Positions 1 through 10,250 of a stretch of 64,000 nucleotides of DNA are shown piece by piece. The DNA comes from Euphorbia lathyris. Taxonomy: Eukaryota; Streptophyta; Magnoliopsida; Malpighiales; Euphorbiaceae. Position 1 is the stretch's first letter. Each line of letters begins with the position of its first letter. The position numbers and the translations under genes are program-made. The notes below the pieces were generated by a model. It searched no databases, was not told the origin of the DNA, and saw only the letters and a list, made by a program, of their open reading frames with translations. The stretch covers positions 13,864,501-13,928,500 of the forward strand of contig NC_088916.1 in assembly GCF_963576675.1 (NCBI RefSeq), given 5' to 3'.

Positions 1-117
1 GGCATGCCAACATACTTTTGTGGTATGCCCTTTTCTTCCGCAGAAGTCACATTGGACAGTCCGCCTGTTATGCCAACACACATCCTTTGTGTGTCCCCTT
101 TTTCCACAACACTCACA
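1..117 (-). pseudogene. In-frame continuation of copia gag with two more CCHC knuckles
   Basis: Directly after the gag stop codon (TAA at 118-120 on the minus strand) the same frame stays open for 39 codons to the window edge. It encodes two further zinc knuckles of the form CX2CX4HX4C: the first begins CECCGKRGH and the second CDFCGRKGH, about 22 residues apart. The stop is therefore either a mutation within a longer gag or a gag-pol boundary that is read through. Only the edge of this region is visible, so the choice is open. Confidence 0.7.
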
Positions 118-1617
118 TTAAGTGAATTGCTTATGCTGACTAGTATTTGCATACTCAGCATGGGGTTTATTTCTATTTGAGCCCTTCCCTTGACTCAGTA
201 ACATTGTGATATCCTTTCTAAGTTTCTTTGACTCAGATTGAACCTCCGTGACAAACTTATGTAAGATTTGCATGTTGGTATGCAAGTCAGAGTTGTCCTG
301 GAGAAGATATCGGAGGTCACTCAGCTTGACCTCTTCAATCTCATCACAGCGCCTGCTGAGTGCCTTAATCTTTTTGTTACACTTCTTAGTTAGTGTATAT
401 AAGTCACTCAGGGCATTTACCATTTCGTTTTTAAGCAAAAGTAAGGATGTTACCTCATTGTTGTGATTCTCCTGGTCAGTTTCATCAGAAAGGTCAGCAT
501 GCTCAGATTGGGATTGGTCAGTTCCATCATCTGCCATAAAACATATGTTGGCTGTTTCATTTTGCTCAGCTTCAGATGATGTTGACTCATCACTGTCACT
601 CCATGTGGCTACCATAGCCTTTTTGCTTCCCTTCTTCTCTTTCTTGAGGTTGGGACAGCTTGACTTGATGTGCCCGGTTTGATGACACTCAAAACATGTG
701 ACAGACTTTGAGTTGTCCTTCTTGTACTTGTCACTTGACTCAGCTTTGTACTTATCATTTCTCTTAAATGATCTTTTGCCGTTTCTATCATTTCTTCTGA
801 ACAGCTTTTTCATCTTTCTAGTGAACATGGCCAGTTCCTCATCATCAGTTGACTCTGCTTCAGTTGAGTCAGCTTTCATGACAAGGGATTTTTGTTTCTT
901 ATCTTCTGATTTTTCTTTCTCTTTGGCTTCAAAGTTTTTCATAGAGATTTCATGGGTCAGTAGGGATCCGATCAACTCATCATATTTGTAGGTAGTCAAG
1001 TCTTGGGCTTCTTCTACAGCTGTTTTCTTTGCTTGCCAGCTCTTGGGCAGACTTCTTAGAATTTTCTTCACCTGTTCTTCTTCAGTGAAGTTCTTTCCAA
1101 GCCTTTTTAGCTCATTTATAATGTTTGTGAACCTTGCGTTCATTTCTGAGATGTCTTCATTCTCCTTCATTTCAAACAGCTCGTAGAGTCTCATATGTTG
1201 ATTGACTTTAGACTCCTTAACTTTGCTTGTGCCTTCATAGGTTACTTCAAGCTTCTTCCAAATCTCCTGTGCTGACTCGCAACCTGAAATCTTATTGTAT
1301 TCTGTAGCATCTAACGCACAGTGAAGCATGTTTATAGCCGAAGCATTATTTTGTAATTTTCTGAGGTCATCCTCTGTCCACTCAGCCTCACTTTTAACAA
1401 TTTTCTCATTGTTAACAGTTTTGTATGGCACATGTGGACCTTGAACAATTGCAAGCCATGCACTCATGTTTGTGGCTTGAATAAAGTTTTTCATCCTATT
1501 CTTCCAGAATGTATAATTTGACCCAAAGAATAGGGGAGGTCTAGTGATTGATAGTCCCTCAGGGAGTATCTGTGTTGTTTGGTTTCCTGGAAGGAACCGA
1601 GTGCTATTCTCACCCAT
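118..1617 (-). CDS. gag: Copia Gag polyprotein (UBN2-type with CCHC zinc knuckle)
   Basis: This 499-codon frame encodes the capsid/nucleocapsid protein that packages retrotransposon RNA in cytoplasmic particles. Residues about 28-230 match the plant copia gag fold (DUF4219/UBN2), with FWKNRMKNF, IWKKLEVTYEGT and LRSLPKSW recognisable. A lysine-rich stretch precedes a CCHC knuckle at C308, C311, H316, C321. Residues about 335-390 are acidic and Ser/Glu rich, and 390-470 look coiled-coil. The start is the first ATG after the primer-binding site, 48 bases downstream. The frame is intact up to TAA, where an in-frame continuation carries two more knuckles. Transcription would start in the adjoining LTR. 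Identification as copia gag is firm; SIRE assignment is likely. Confidence 0.9.
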   Translation of the reverse strand: MGENSTRFLPGNQTTQILPEGLSITRPPLFFGSNYTFWKNRMKNFIQATNMSAWLAIVQGPHVPYKTVNNEKIVKSEAEWTEDDLRKLQNNASAINMLHCALDATEYNKISGCESAQEIWKKLEVTYEGTSKVKESKVNQHMRLYELFEMKENEDISEMNARFTNIINELKRLGKNFTEEEQVKKILRSLPKSWQAKKTAVEEAQDLTTYKYDELIGSLLTHEISMKNFEAKEKEKSEDKKQKSLVMKADSTEAESTDDEELAMFTRKMKKLFRRNDRNGKRSFKRNDKYKAESSDKYKKDNSKSVTCFECHQTGHIKSSCPNLKKEKKGSKKAMVATWSDSDESTSSEAEQNETANICFMADDGTDQSQSEHADLSDETDQENHNNEVTSLLLLKNEMVNALSDLYTLTKKCNKKIKALSRRCDEIEEVKLSDLRYLLQDNSDLHTNMQILHKFVTEVQSESKKLRKDITMLLSQGKGSNRNKPHAEYANTSQHKQFT

Positions 1618-1665
1618 TTTTAGGGATCAGCTCAAGATTGTTAAATCTTTGAGTAGTGAGCTTAG

Positions 1666-1677
1666 GCTCTGATACCA
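1666..1677 (-). other. Primer-binding site of the copia element
   Basis: On the minus strand the sequence is TGGTATCAGAGC, the usual plant copia primer-binding site complementary to the 3' end of initiator tRNA-Met. It lies two bases inside the LTR end. Confidence 0.92.
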
Positions 1678-1679
1678 CT

Positions 1680-3086
1680 TGTTGGTCCCTGGTAATTAGT
1701 TCCAAGGGGGGGTTAGGAACTAATATAACCTTTTCGCGTTTTAATTAAGCTGATTGGAAGGTATTTTGAGAGTTTATTAACTCAGCTTATGGTCAGCTTG
1801 GTGAGATATGTTTGAAGACAGCTTTAGTCAGATGTTGACTAAAGTTGTTTTCTTGTGAGTTGAGAATTGACACTCTTGGAGGTCAGCTTCTAACTCAGCA
1901 CCACTTACTTACTCAAGATCAGCTTAGGCAATTTATATGCTGAGTAAATAAAGTAAACAACACATGTAATTATAAGAGAGAGTTTAGAGATTACTCAGTA
2001 TCACTTATCCTGGTTCGGCCTCTCTGCCTACGTCCAGTCCCCAGAGTCCTCCGGGATTTTTGAATCCAATACTGAGCTCTTTAAAGGTAGAGCACAAACC
2101 GATTACAAGGCAGTTGAATATGCAAGAGTACCTTCCTCTATTCGTCTACTCAACTCCTACTAGGTGCTACAACCCAGCACCTAGATTTCTCTACCATTGA
2201 AATGCTTACAGCCAAGCACTCAGCTTAACACTCTCAATATTCCTATTGATCACAGACTTGTTCTTTTTGAACTAAAGAACACTTTAGATGATTACAAATC
2301 AATCTAGCATTTACACATAGAATAGAAAAGTTGGTGTAAGATCCTTTTTGTATTTGAGTGCTTTTGAAACTTTCTCTCTTGTATTTTTCTTTCGATGCTT
2401 CAGTAATGATCCAAGTTCATCGATTGTCCTTTTATAGAAGGAAATCTGTAGATTTGATCGTTTTGAAATGTCTTAGCCGTTAACACCAAAACAGCTCTTT
2501 TGGGGAACAATTTCTGGATAGCTTCAGACTGCACCGCCATTCCCTTTCTCTGTTTTCTTCAGGCGTCAGGTTTGTCTTCTAGCGTCTGGTTTGTCTTTTT
2601 GTACCAGTTGTCTGTTTCCAATAATCCAACGTCCCATGACTCTTGGAATTAGTCTTTTAGGTGTCTTCGAGGTTCCAATTATTGGTGCAGAAGATTGGCA
2701 GACTTTGTCCTTTAGTGAACGGATCCTTTATGCTGTCCTGACCGTCACTCAGCTTCGTTTGTTCTCTTTGAGTTATTCAACGTTCATGCTGAGTTCCTTC
2801 TAGGTCAGCTCCGTTTTGTTTAACCGCTCTTGAAGAAATCTTCAACTTTAGTTAGCTTCGTTTTGCTTCTGAATTTTACTCCACTCAGCTTCCAGTCTGT
2901 CATGCTGAGTTCCGTTCTACTCAGCTTTGCTTGTACTGTCTTTTGTCCTGTCTTTACTTTATATATTTTTGCACTCAATATTTAACAAACATATTAGTAC
3001 AATTAAATCAAAGCATCTAAATTTAATTGCCTCTTAATCATGGATGATTTTGTCAAATCAAAATCTTGTGGAAGGGTGTTTCAACA
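1680..3086 (-). repeat. 5' LTR of the SIRE-like copia element (1407 bp)
   Basis: On the minus strand it starts TGTTGAAACACC and ends GGGACCAACA, so it has TG...CA termini. It matches the solo LTR at 12706-14149 along its whole length, including a well conserved block around 2000-2110. The primer-binding site follows at once. Forward-strand reading frames inside it are accidental. Confidence 0.93.
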
Positions 3087-3734
3087 GATAAAACCAATTG
3101 TAATTAGTGGTGGAGTTCCCGATGAACTAGCGTGAGCTGTACATCTGATATTACTGATATGAAGACCATATGAGCGGATAATGGAATCCACTTTTCCTGA
3201 CCCGTGATCTGATTCGAAGTCCGCTGTTTGCTGATGTGGACATACTGCTTGGAGAATATCCTGTAACCTCCCATCCAGAATCACGTAACCACTCTTTCCC
3301 TGCCTAATTGCCCGTACGCCTTAAAGCTACTCGGAGAAAGCTGTCGTATTGACGCTTTGATGGTACTATGTCGCATTCGAAGAGCTGTGGGCAAAATTTA
3401 TCCGAATGTCCTATTATTCCACAGAAGAAACAGAAACTCGGTACCCGTTCATAGCGGAAGTTGATCCAGAACCATTCTCCTCCACTACGTTTCAGCCTCT
3501 GCCCTCGTTTAAGAGGTGATCAGATATCCAATGCAACCTTGATGCGCAAGAAACTTCGTCGGAGACCAGTGAAGTTTTTCTCGTCAGATTCCAGGTACTG
3601 ACCTATGTAATCTCCCAATAATTTGCATATGGCATCTATCTAAAATCCTATTGGTAGATCAACAATTTGGACCCATATAATGAGGTTAGTAAACTCTGCT
3701 TGCATTGCTTGTTCCAATATATCCACGCGTTTGA
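3087..3734 (-). pseudogene. LINE ORF1, C-terminal part (DUF4283 end and zf-CCHC_4)
   Basis: Read on the minus strand, this encodes the zinc-knuckle part of a plant LINE ORF1 protein, an RNA-binding chaperone of the LINE particle. The recognisable stretch around 3400-3510 reads SGGEWFWINFRYERVPSFCF, followed by an intact knuckle (FCGIIGHSDKFC). The frame then drifts with stops. Residues downstream around 3100-3280 stay open for 67 codons but have no domain I recognise. The N-terminal part is displaced to 7781-8060 by insertions. Confidence 0.8.
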
Positions 3735-3742
3735 TAATCAGT
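3735..3742. repeat. 8-bp target-site duplication of the hAT-like element (left copy)
   Basis: TAATCAGT here and at 5297-5304 flank the element exactly. Eight bases is the duplication size of hAT transposons. Confidence 0.9.
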
Positions 3743-5296
3743 CAGGGCCGGCTCTAGGGGGAGGCCACCTAGGCGGTCGCCCAGGGCCTCCGACTTACTG
3801 AGGCCTCCGATCGGATTTTTTTTTTAGTTTGATAATTATTAAAAGATTTATGGTTAAAAGATATATAGATTTAAATATATAACAAAAAATAGTGTTAGGC
3901 TGAATGGTAAAGACATAGTAGATGTGTTTATAAGGATAAGAGTTTGATTCTCTGAATTAGCATTTTTTTTATTCGCATTTTCTCTTATTTTCTCTTTCTT
4001 ATTTTGACAACACGAATGTATAAATTATTGCTTTGTTATTGTAGTTATTCTTAAATATTTTATTTTTTTTATAAATTACAAGATGAAATTCACTTATGAA
4101 TTACAATTTGTAATTTGCTGTAAAATGTTATTTAGACTCTGATTTATTTAAAATTTTAATATTTGGCCACTAATTTTTTATTTGGTCACATTTAGACCAT
4201 AAACTTTTTTTTTGGTCTGTAGACCATAAACTATTTAAATTGATGAAATTTCACTCAATTTTGATGATTCATTGGATCATCATTTGTTGGTTCATTTTTT
4301 CTTCGTTTCTTTTGACAACACCTATACTGATTTTTTTCTGAACTTTTTTTTCATATTTGGAAACAATGTATAAACTATTATTTTGTTATTGTAGTGATTT
4401 TTAAATTTTAATTTTTTTTAATTACAAGACGAAATGCACTTATAAATTACAATTTGTAATTTGGTATAAAATGTTATTTAGACTTTGATTTATTTAAAAT
4501 TTTAATATTTGGCCACTAATTTATTATTTGGTCACATTTGGACCATAAACTATTCAAGTTGATGAAATTCTACTTAATTTTGATGAAGTCTTGATAAAAT
4601 TGTTTTCTTATAATATGTGGTGATATTTTGGCATATGAGCTTGACATGCCGTACGTTTTAAAGTTGATTTACCAAATAATTAATGAGATTAAAACAAGAA
4701 AACAAATCTCTAAACTAAAATTTATCAAGTCTAGTTATCAAAATATCATCATATATCAATAATTCTATTAAGTTTCCATCCAAATTGGATTGAAATTTCA
4801 CCCATTAGGATAGTTCAGTGGCCAAATGATAAAATTTTGGATAAATCAAGCGTCAAATGACAAGATTCCTTGGATCAATCGATGTCCAAATTGTGATTTA
4901 AGCCTGTAATTCATAATAAATACACGACTCAACCAATTTTTAATATTGAAGATAAATTCTTCTCTTTCTTTCCATAGAATCTTGTGATTAGGTTCGAGTT
5001 CAACCATTCAAGATTAATTTCCAGAAATTAATACTTTGTCGTCTGCTTGCTTCTCGCATGACTGGTGAAAAGAAACTTGATTTTAAATATATAAAAGAAA
5101 AGTCGATTTTACATATACAAAAGCAAGAAGAATAATAATTTCTTAGATTTATGTTATTATTATATGATTTGAATTGTAGTTAATAATATATTGGTTTTAC
5201 TATTTACTATTTATTATTTCTAAAATAGTATTAGATTTATATATGAAAAAAGTGCACAATGCGCCTAGGGCCTCCAAAATGTTGGAGACGGCTCTG
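3743..5296. mobile_element. Non-autonomous hAT-like transposon (1554 bp)
   Basis: The ends are CAGGGCCGGCTC and, reverse complemented, CAGAGCCGTCTC, an imperfect 12-bp terminal inverted repeat. The flanks are a perfect 8-bp duplication. Just inside both ends lie related GGCCTCC / CCTAGGGCCTCC motifs. The interior is AT-rich and has no transposase frame, so it would move in trans. It contains an internal tandem duplication (4017-4570). Removing it restores the LINE sequence around it. Confidence 0.92.
4017..4570. repeat. Direct duplication inside the hAT-like element
   Basis: Two diverged copies of about 200 bp lie about 360 bp apart, beginning near 4017 and 4377. Both run through ATTTGGCCACTAATTT and GGTCACATTT. 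No coding capacity is seen. Confidence 0.75.
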
Positions 5297-5304
5297 TAAT
5301 CAGT
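5297..5304. repeat. 8-bp target-site duplication of the hAT-like element (right copy)
   Basis: TAATCAGT, identical to 3735-3742. Confidence 0.9.
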
Positions 5305-5907
5305 ACGTTCTGATTAAAGGTCCACGGCCCATTGTCACACCCGACCCTAAATGGCATCGGGTATGAACGGAAAACATGATAACGAACTTCTTGCAGTCTA
5401 AAAGCCAAACTTCTTTTAATAGATAATAGTTTATTCGGACTACCTAAAGTTTATTTAGTTATTTGGCTTGGACTTGATAATTCTATCAAGATTCCTACGT
5501 ATCCCGAACGTCTTTTAATATTTAAACCGGGAATCAAAGCCACGTAGTTCTACCTATTGACGTAGTTCTCTTAATTAATTGATATGTTGATCGACACGCT
5601 AATCATTTAACTATATATTTCACTTCACAACGATATAATTATATATATATATATATCATTTTATCAAAATGAATCAAATTAAATAACGTTTTATCAAATC
5701 GAATAAATAAAACAAATAAATGTTTTATTAAACCGAATCGTAATCAAATAAATTACTTTCACAAACCAATTTGTAACTAACTTGTAGTCAAGCAAACGTA
5801 AAACATTGTATTTCAAATCATCAAATATTGTCAAAGCGTAATACAAAATTTACGCGTGTCCATCCTCGAATTCCACCCGTGTAGTTTCTCATAACATCAA
5901 CAACATC

Positions 5908-6120
5908 AATAATCGAGATATCTCATTCATATCTCGTTCCTTGCCTAACGTTAGGACTACCAGCTGTGCACTCTGGCCATACCGCCATTAGATATGATCT
6001 TATCATAATATCAATCGTATCAATAATCGAGATATCTCATTCATACCTTGTACCTTGCCTAACGTTAGGGCTACCAGCCGTACACTCTGGCCATACCGCC
6101 ATTAGATATGGTCTTACAAC
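5908..6120. repeat. Two-copy tandem repeat inside the solo LTR (unit about 114 bp)
   Basis: Two copies begin near 5911 and 6025 with AATCGAGATATCTCATTCAT and continue through GCCTAACGTTAGG and CACTCTGGCCATACCGCC. The short reading frame across them is accidental. Confidence 0.85.
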
Positions 6121-6737
6121 TTACAACTCCTACCCCGAGCAATCCTAGATGGACAAAACCATTTTATCTTTCAAAATATCACATCATAAAAATCATATTT
6201 GGACTTCACTCCAAATCACATAAATAATAACAACAATAACCGCTTATATCCAAAACGATTTGTATAAAATAGTCAAATTCATTTTCCTCGATCTCAATTC
6301 TAAACTATCGAAACCAATCCTACTTAAAATCATACCTAGAGCACTTTGAAAATAATTTAAATATAAAATACAGTTATTTAGATATAAAATATAGTTACCG
6401 TAATATCGTCGTCGATCACTGAAAATTAATCGATGTGATCCGCTGACAATCAAAATCGTTTGTTTACAAACTCTGAGCAAAACTCTTTTGATTTTAATTA
6501 ATCAACCTCCCCTCCACTAAAACATATCAAATTTCATTAAAGGTAGACTTGTATGTTGGACACATATTTTACACTTAATATAATACTTCACACGTTTGAT
6601 TTTCATTTTCATCATATAATGACACGTTTTTGTACTAGGTATTAGATATATGACACATTAATTATTTATTATTATTTTTTTTAATTAAACCACATCACAT
6701 CATGTTCCATCCTAATATACCGTCCTAATACTATAAT

Positions 6738-7477
6738 GGCAAAAAGCATCCTGAGACCCCTGATCTTTCATTGTTTGGTGCATTAAGCACTCGATCTTTT
6801 ATTTAGACACATTGAGCCCCTGATCTTTCACCATTTGGTACATTAAGCCCTCGATCTTTCATTTAGACACATTGAGCCCTTGATCTTTCATATATGGGTG
6901 TATTAGGTCCTTTCATAAATCAATTAATATATATGTTTATTAAGGGCATGTTTGGTTAGGTTTATATAACTGCAGCATTTCGCATTTTCTCTGGATACTG
7001 CAACATTTTGGAGCTTTTCATGAAAAGCTCTTTTCATGAACAGTTGTTTGTAGTTACTTGTCATTGATAAAATTACCCTTCTTATTTCCACAAAATGTGC
7101 TTTAATTTTAACATTATTTTTATTTTTAGAACATAATTATCGAAAAACAAGGTTTTATTGTGTTCAATAAATTTTTTATTTTTATTAATTTTTATTAATT
7201 TGTATAATATATTTTTTATTTTAGAATTTGTTATTTTTAGAACATCATTTGTTGTCACACCAAACATGCCCTTAATAAACCTATATATTAATTGATTTAT
7301 GGAAGGACCTAATACACCCATATATGAAAGATCAAGGGCTCAATGTGTCTAAATGAAAGATCGAGGGCTTAATGCACCAAATGGTGAAAGATCAGGGACT
7401 CAATGTGTCTAAATAAAAGATCGAGGGCTTAATACACCAAACAATGAAAGATCAGGGGCCTCAGGATGCTTTTTGCC
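6738..7477. mobile_element. Mutator-like foldback element (740 bp)
   Basis: The ends GGCAAAAAGCATCCTGAG and their inverse form arms of about 218 bp that are nearly identical. It is flanked by a perfect 9-bp duplication TACTATAAT (6729-6737 and 7478-7486), the size made by Mutator-like transposases. Each arm contains two to three copies of a roughly 60-bp sub-repeat around TTTAGACACATTGAG. The centre (about 6958-7255) is AT-rich, begins and ends with GGGCATGTTTGGT in inverse orientation, and matches 10820-11130. No transposase is present. Confidence 0.9.
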
Positions 7478-7780
7478 TACTATAATGTAACCAATTAATT
7501 ATTATTATTATATCCACTAAAAACAATATTTTCATCGTAAATTTCAAATTCATAATTAGTGGAGGAATACACGTGATTTCAAAAATATCAATTGAGATCC
7601 TTTTAATTTATAATTTCTTTAAATATACCCTTAAATTTTAATTTACACCTAAAAAACATTAAATTGAACCTAATATTATACTTAAAATCATAAATAGTTA
7701 ACACTTCAAAAGATATATATACATTATAACCTATATCGGGTACAAAGATTGAAACTTTTGGACATGAACGTGACACCCAT

Positions 7781-8060
7781 CATCCACGTCAAGCTCATGA
7801 TAAAATTGAAATAGGTATCGGCCTTCCTGTTCCATCTCAGTAACTGTGACCCCCTTGACAGGACGCTAGATTGATGCTAAGGTGCACTTCATGCTCTCGA
7901 AGTGTGTAGTTTTCGCCAATTGGAACTGTCCTACAATGAACAGTGAAGGTTGAGATTCATCAACAGAAATTTCTTCGGTCGGTATAATAATACCTTCCTC
8001 TCCTTCGCCTTCAAATCGTAGTCGGGCGTAAGCCTCCAATATGTTTTTACCATTATCCAT
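7781..8060 (-). pseudogene. LINE ORF1, N-terminal part
   Basis: From ATG at 8060 the frame runs for 64 codons (MDNGKNILEAYARL start) and then breaks. It matches the ORF1 start at 15501 (MDKGKGVLDAYARL) and the following QPSLFI...QF block. This is the N-terminus of a DUF4283-type plant LINE ORF1. The rest was displaced to 3087-3734 by the solo LTR and the hAT element. Confidence 0.8.
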
Positions 8061-8198
8061 GGTTGCAGTAAGATCCTTAGGGATAGAACAGCCGTCGTCA
8101 GTGTGATCACCGACGAGAAATGAAGGAAAGGTTAGTAAACCCTAGTAAGAGTTCTTTTCAGAGGAGAAGACGTAATTCACTCCACAAGGAGAGACTGG
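8061..8198 (-). other. 5' untranslated region of the LINE
   Basis: On the minus strand this precedes the ORF1 ATG and aligns with 15365-15500 of the second LINE (shared TCTTCTC...TAGGGTTTA blocks). It would hold the internal promoter of an active LINE. Confidence 0.6.
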
Positions 8199-8779
8199 TA
8201 GTTTGTATTTGAGGAGTTAAATTTTATTTAAAACAACTATTTCACAAGATAGATTAAATGAATTAACAGACTTGTTCATGGATTTGAGTACTTGTTTGGC
8301 CAGCTTAGGCCCACGTTCCATGGATCAGACTTGGATACGAAAAATTAATCTTAGGCACAATCTTCTAAAGCAAGTTTGTTTTTTGGGCGAGTTTGGATAA
8401 GAAAAATTAATTTTAGGCATAACCTGCTAAATCATGTCTATTTTTTGGATGGGCTTTAGATTTATAAAAATAGCACAGATTTGGTTTAGCATGTCTTGCT
8501 TATTAATATTAATTAGTAAATTTTTATATTAATATTTATTTTTGAGTAATAAATTTTATTTTTTAATATTAAAAATTATATATATATTTTTTAAGTGCGC
8601 TTATACAGATTGAGCTTCAGATTTGATTTTTGAGCCCAAGCTCATCTAATTTAAGAGCGGACTAGGTTGAGTTTGGGCTATGCATTTTTTAGATAAAATC
8701 CCACCGGATCTGACTCGGTCCATGAACATATCTATGGTTTAGGCATTTTAGCTACTAACATCTTGAATATAAAACTTTA
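8199..8779. other. AT-rich spacer with a possible MITE at 8268-8733
   Basis: There is no coding region. The ends AGACTTGTTCATGGA (8268) and, inverse, AGATATGTTCATGGACC (8733) form an imperfect terminal inverted repeat of about 15 bp around 466 bp. Inner GCTTAGGCCCA-like blocks also recur. I could not find a clear target duplication, so the superfamily is left open. Confidence 0.4.
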
Positions 8780-9346
8780 ATAGGTAGTTTTGCAGTTGAA
8801 AAGGGAACATGTGATAAATTTATTTGATCATGGAATCAATTTCTCCTCTCCACCAATTCGGGCTATACATTGTTATCATAACAATGACTGGGGTGGATGT
8901 ACGGATGATCGTCGCTACACAAGTGCCTTTTATGTTTATCTTAGTAACAATTTGGTATCCTGGTATACTTGTAAGTAACCTATGATTGCCCGCTCATCTA
9001 CTGAGAGTGGATACAAGGCAGTTGCCAATTCAACGACTGAACTTCTTCGGATTCAATCTCTGCTCAAGGAATTACAGATTTCCATTCCTCGTCCCGTTCA
9101 GCCTTGGTGCGACAATTTTGGTGCCATTTATGTCACAGTTAATCCCGTCTTTCATGCATGCACATAGCATATTGAATTTGGCTATCATTTTATCCATGAA
9201 CAAGTTGCCAATGGTTTTCTATCTGTTCGTTTTATTACTACTAATGATCAGGTTGCTGACATCTTGACCAAACATTTTCGAGCACTCGATTCTTATTACT
9301 TCAGGATCTGCTTCGACTGAGTCCCCGACATCGGCTTGAGGGAGGC
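8780..9346 (+). pseudogene. Copia RNase H domain, 3' end of a pol gene
   Basis: Around 8880-9320 the plus strand shows decayed copia RNase H: GCTDDRR...SAFYVYLSNNLVSW, then IARSSTESGYKAVAN, QSLLKELQI, WCDNFGAIYV, and finally QVADILTKHF. Stops and a frameshift near 8978 and 9160 break it. The upstream part of pol is missing. A purine-rich tract (GAGGGAGG) and an LTR-like sequence follow at once, as expected for the 3' end of a copia element. Confidence 0.8.
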
Positions 9347-9552
9347 TATTAATACATATCTACACATCAGTATTTTACTCTGTTAATTATATTTTCCACT
9401 TATCTGTATATATTCACATTTATCTGTATCTCTTTTAAATTAGTTGGGGATTAGATTTGACAGTTTATATTACTTTAGTGTATATATTAATATTCTGTAA
9501 CCCTAATTTAATTAATGAGATTACTTATCAAATTACCTCTCTAGGTTTTACA
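9347..9552 (+). repeat. Short 3' LTR of the decayed copia element
   Basis: It follows the polypurine tract. It starts TATTAATACATATC, where an original TG has probably become TA, and ends CTAGGTTTTACA. It contains a TGTAACCCTAATTTAATTAATGAG polyadenylation-like region. The boundaries are judged by eye from position and termini. Confidence 0.55.
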
Positions 9553-9985
9553 TTGGACTAAAGAAAAAGAAAGTAATCAACTGCAATATCATCAACATTT
9601 TGAAACCAATGAGTACTATTACTGCAATTTACGAATAAGTTCAAAAACATATCATATCAATCTCAAACAATTCTAAAGTGTTAATAAATTCAACGAAAGT
9701 GAAAAAAATCGTGTGAAACTGCATCAAATATATTACAACTAATTTGAAAAATAATGAAACTTCTAATAAATGTTTAATAAAATTGTAAATAAATTTCAAA
9801 TTTGTGCAATTTCACATCAGTTTCAACTCCTTTTCCATATTCTAAAATCTAGGAAAAGTAGACGACATCGAATAAAATCCATTAAAATTAATATCAAGGT
9901 GATGACAAAGTTAAAATAAAATTAAAAATCTATTTGAAAAAATATATGAGTATTTATATTCTTGCAGTAGAGTAAAAAATGTTTG
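9553..9985. other. AT-rich spacer, nothing recognised
   Basis: No coding region, repeat pair or element end could be supported in this stretch. Confidence 0.5.
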
Positions 9986-10250
9986 TTTGTAACTATATTA
10001 GTAAGGCTTTGCTCCTCCTTTGAGTTCGTAGAGTTCAGACACATTTTTAGAGAGCAGAATCGTGTTGCTGATCGCTTGGCGGCGGCGGGCCATGAAGGGA
10101 CGTTAGGCGTTACTACCCTTCCTGTTTCCCCTAATTTCATCTCTCATCTTCTCTTAGAAGATAGGATTGGGGTTAGCTTCCCTAGGCTAATTCCTGGGTA
10201 GTTTGTTGTTGTTCGTTTTTCTTTTCCTTTTCTACCAAAAAAAAAAAAAA
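9986..10250 (+). pseudogene. 5'-truncated LINE tail (RNase H C-terminus and poly(A))
   Basis: The plus strand encodes FRHIFREQNRVADRLAAAGHE, the conserved C-terminal end of the RNase H domain in plant LINE ORF2, followed by a short tail and stop near 10200. A run of 14 A at 10237-10250 marks the 3' end. Everything upstream is lost, as is usual for LINE copies. Confidence 0.8.

Larger units (their letters stand above)
1..3086 (-). mobile_element. Ty1/copia element, SIRE-like, 5' part only
   Basis: On the minus strand the order is LTR (3086 to 1680), primer-binding site, gag (1617 to 118), then the start of the region downstream of gag, which runs off the left edge. The plant copia primer-binding site TGGTATCAGAGC follows the LTR after two bases. 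The long gag with a CCHC knuckle and an acidic, coiled-coil tail suggests the SIRE lineage, but that is inference because RT is outside the window. The element interrupts a LINE whose sequence resumes at 3087. The five bases after the LTR (GATAA) should be repeated at its other end, beyond the window. Confidence 0.9.
5333..7775. mobile_element. Solo LTR (2443 bp including a nested element)
   Basis: It begins TGTCACACCC and ends ACGTGACA, giving TG...CA termini with a 6-bp inverted end (TGTCAC/GTGACA). It is flanked by the 5-bp duplication CCCAT (5328-5332 and 7776-7780). There is no primer-binding site, polypurine tract or coding region, so it is best read as a solo LTR left by recombination. 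Strand is not settled. It carries a 114-bp duplication and a 740-bp Mutator-like element. The LINE resumes on both sides. Confidence 0.85.
3087..8198 (-). mobile_element. LINE (plant L1-type), interrupted by a hAT element and a solo LTR
   Basis: Three blocks on the minus strand read continuously once the insertions are removed: 8198-7781, 5327-5305 and 3734-3087. They match the second LINE at 15365-16290 in order, from a 5' untranslated region through ORF1. The 5' end near 8198 and the start of the second LINE near 15365 share a TCTCCTTGTGGAGTG-like sequence, so both look complete at that end. The 3' part is cut by the copia LTR at 3086 and continues beyond the window if it survives. Confidence 0.85.

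Noticed and set aside
248..991. Plus-strand frames opposite the copia gag
   Set aside because: They are antisense shadows of gag with no domain.
9983..10250. Target duplication GTAAC around the LINE tail
   Set aside because: Only five bases match and the left copy does not sit at the LINE border; too weak to claim.
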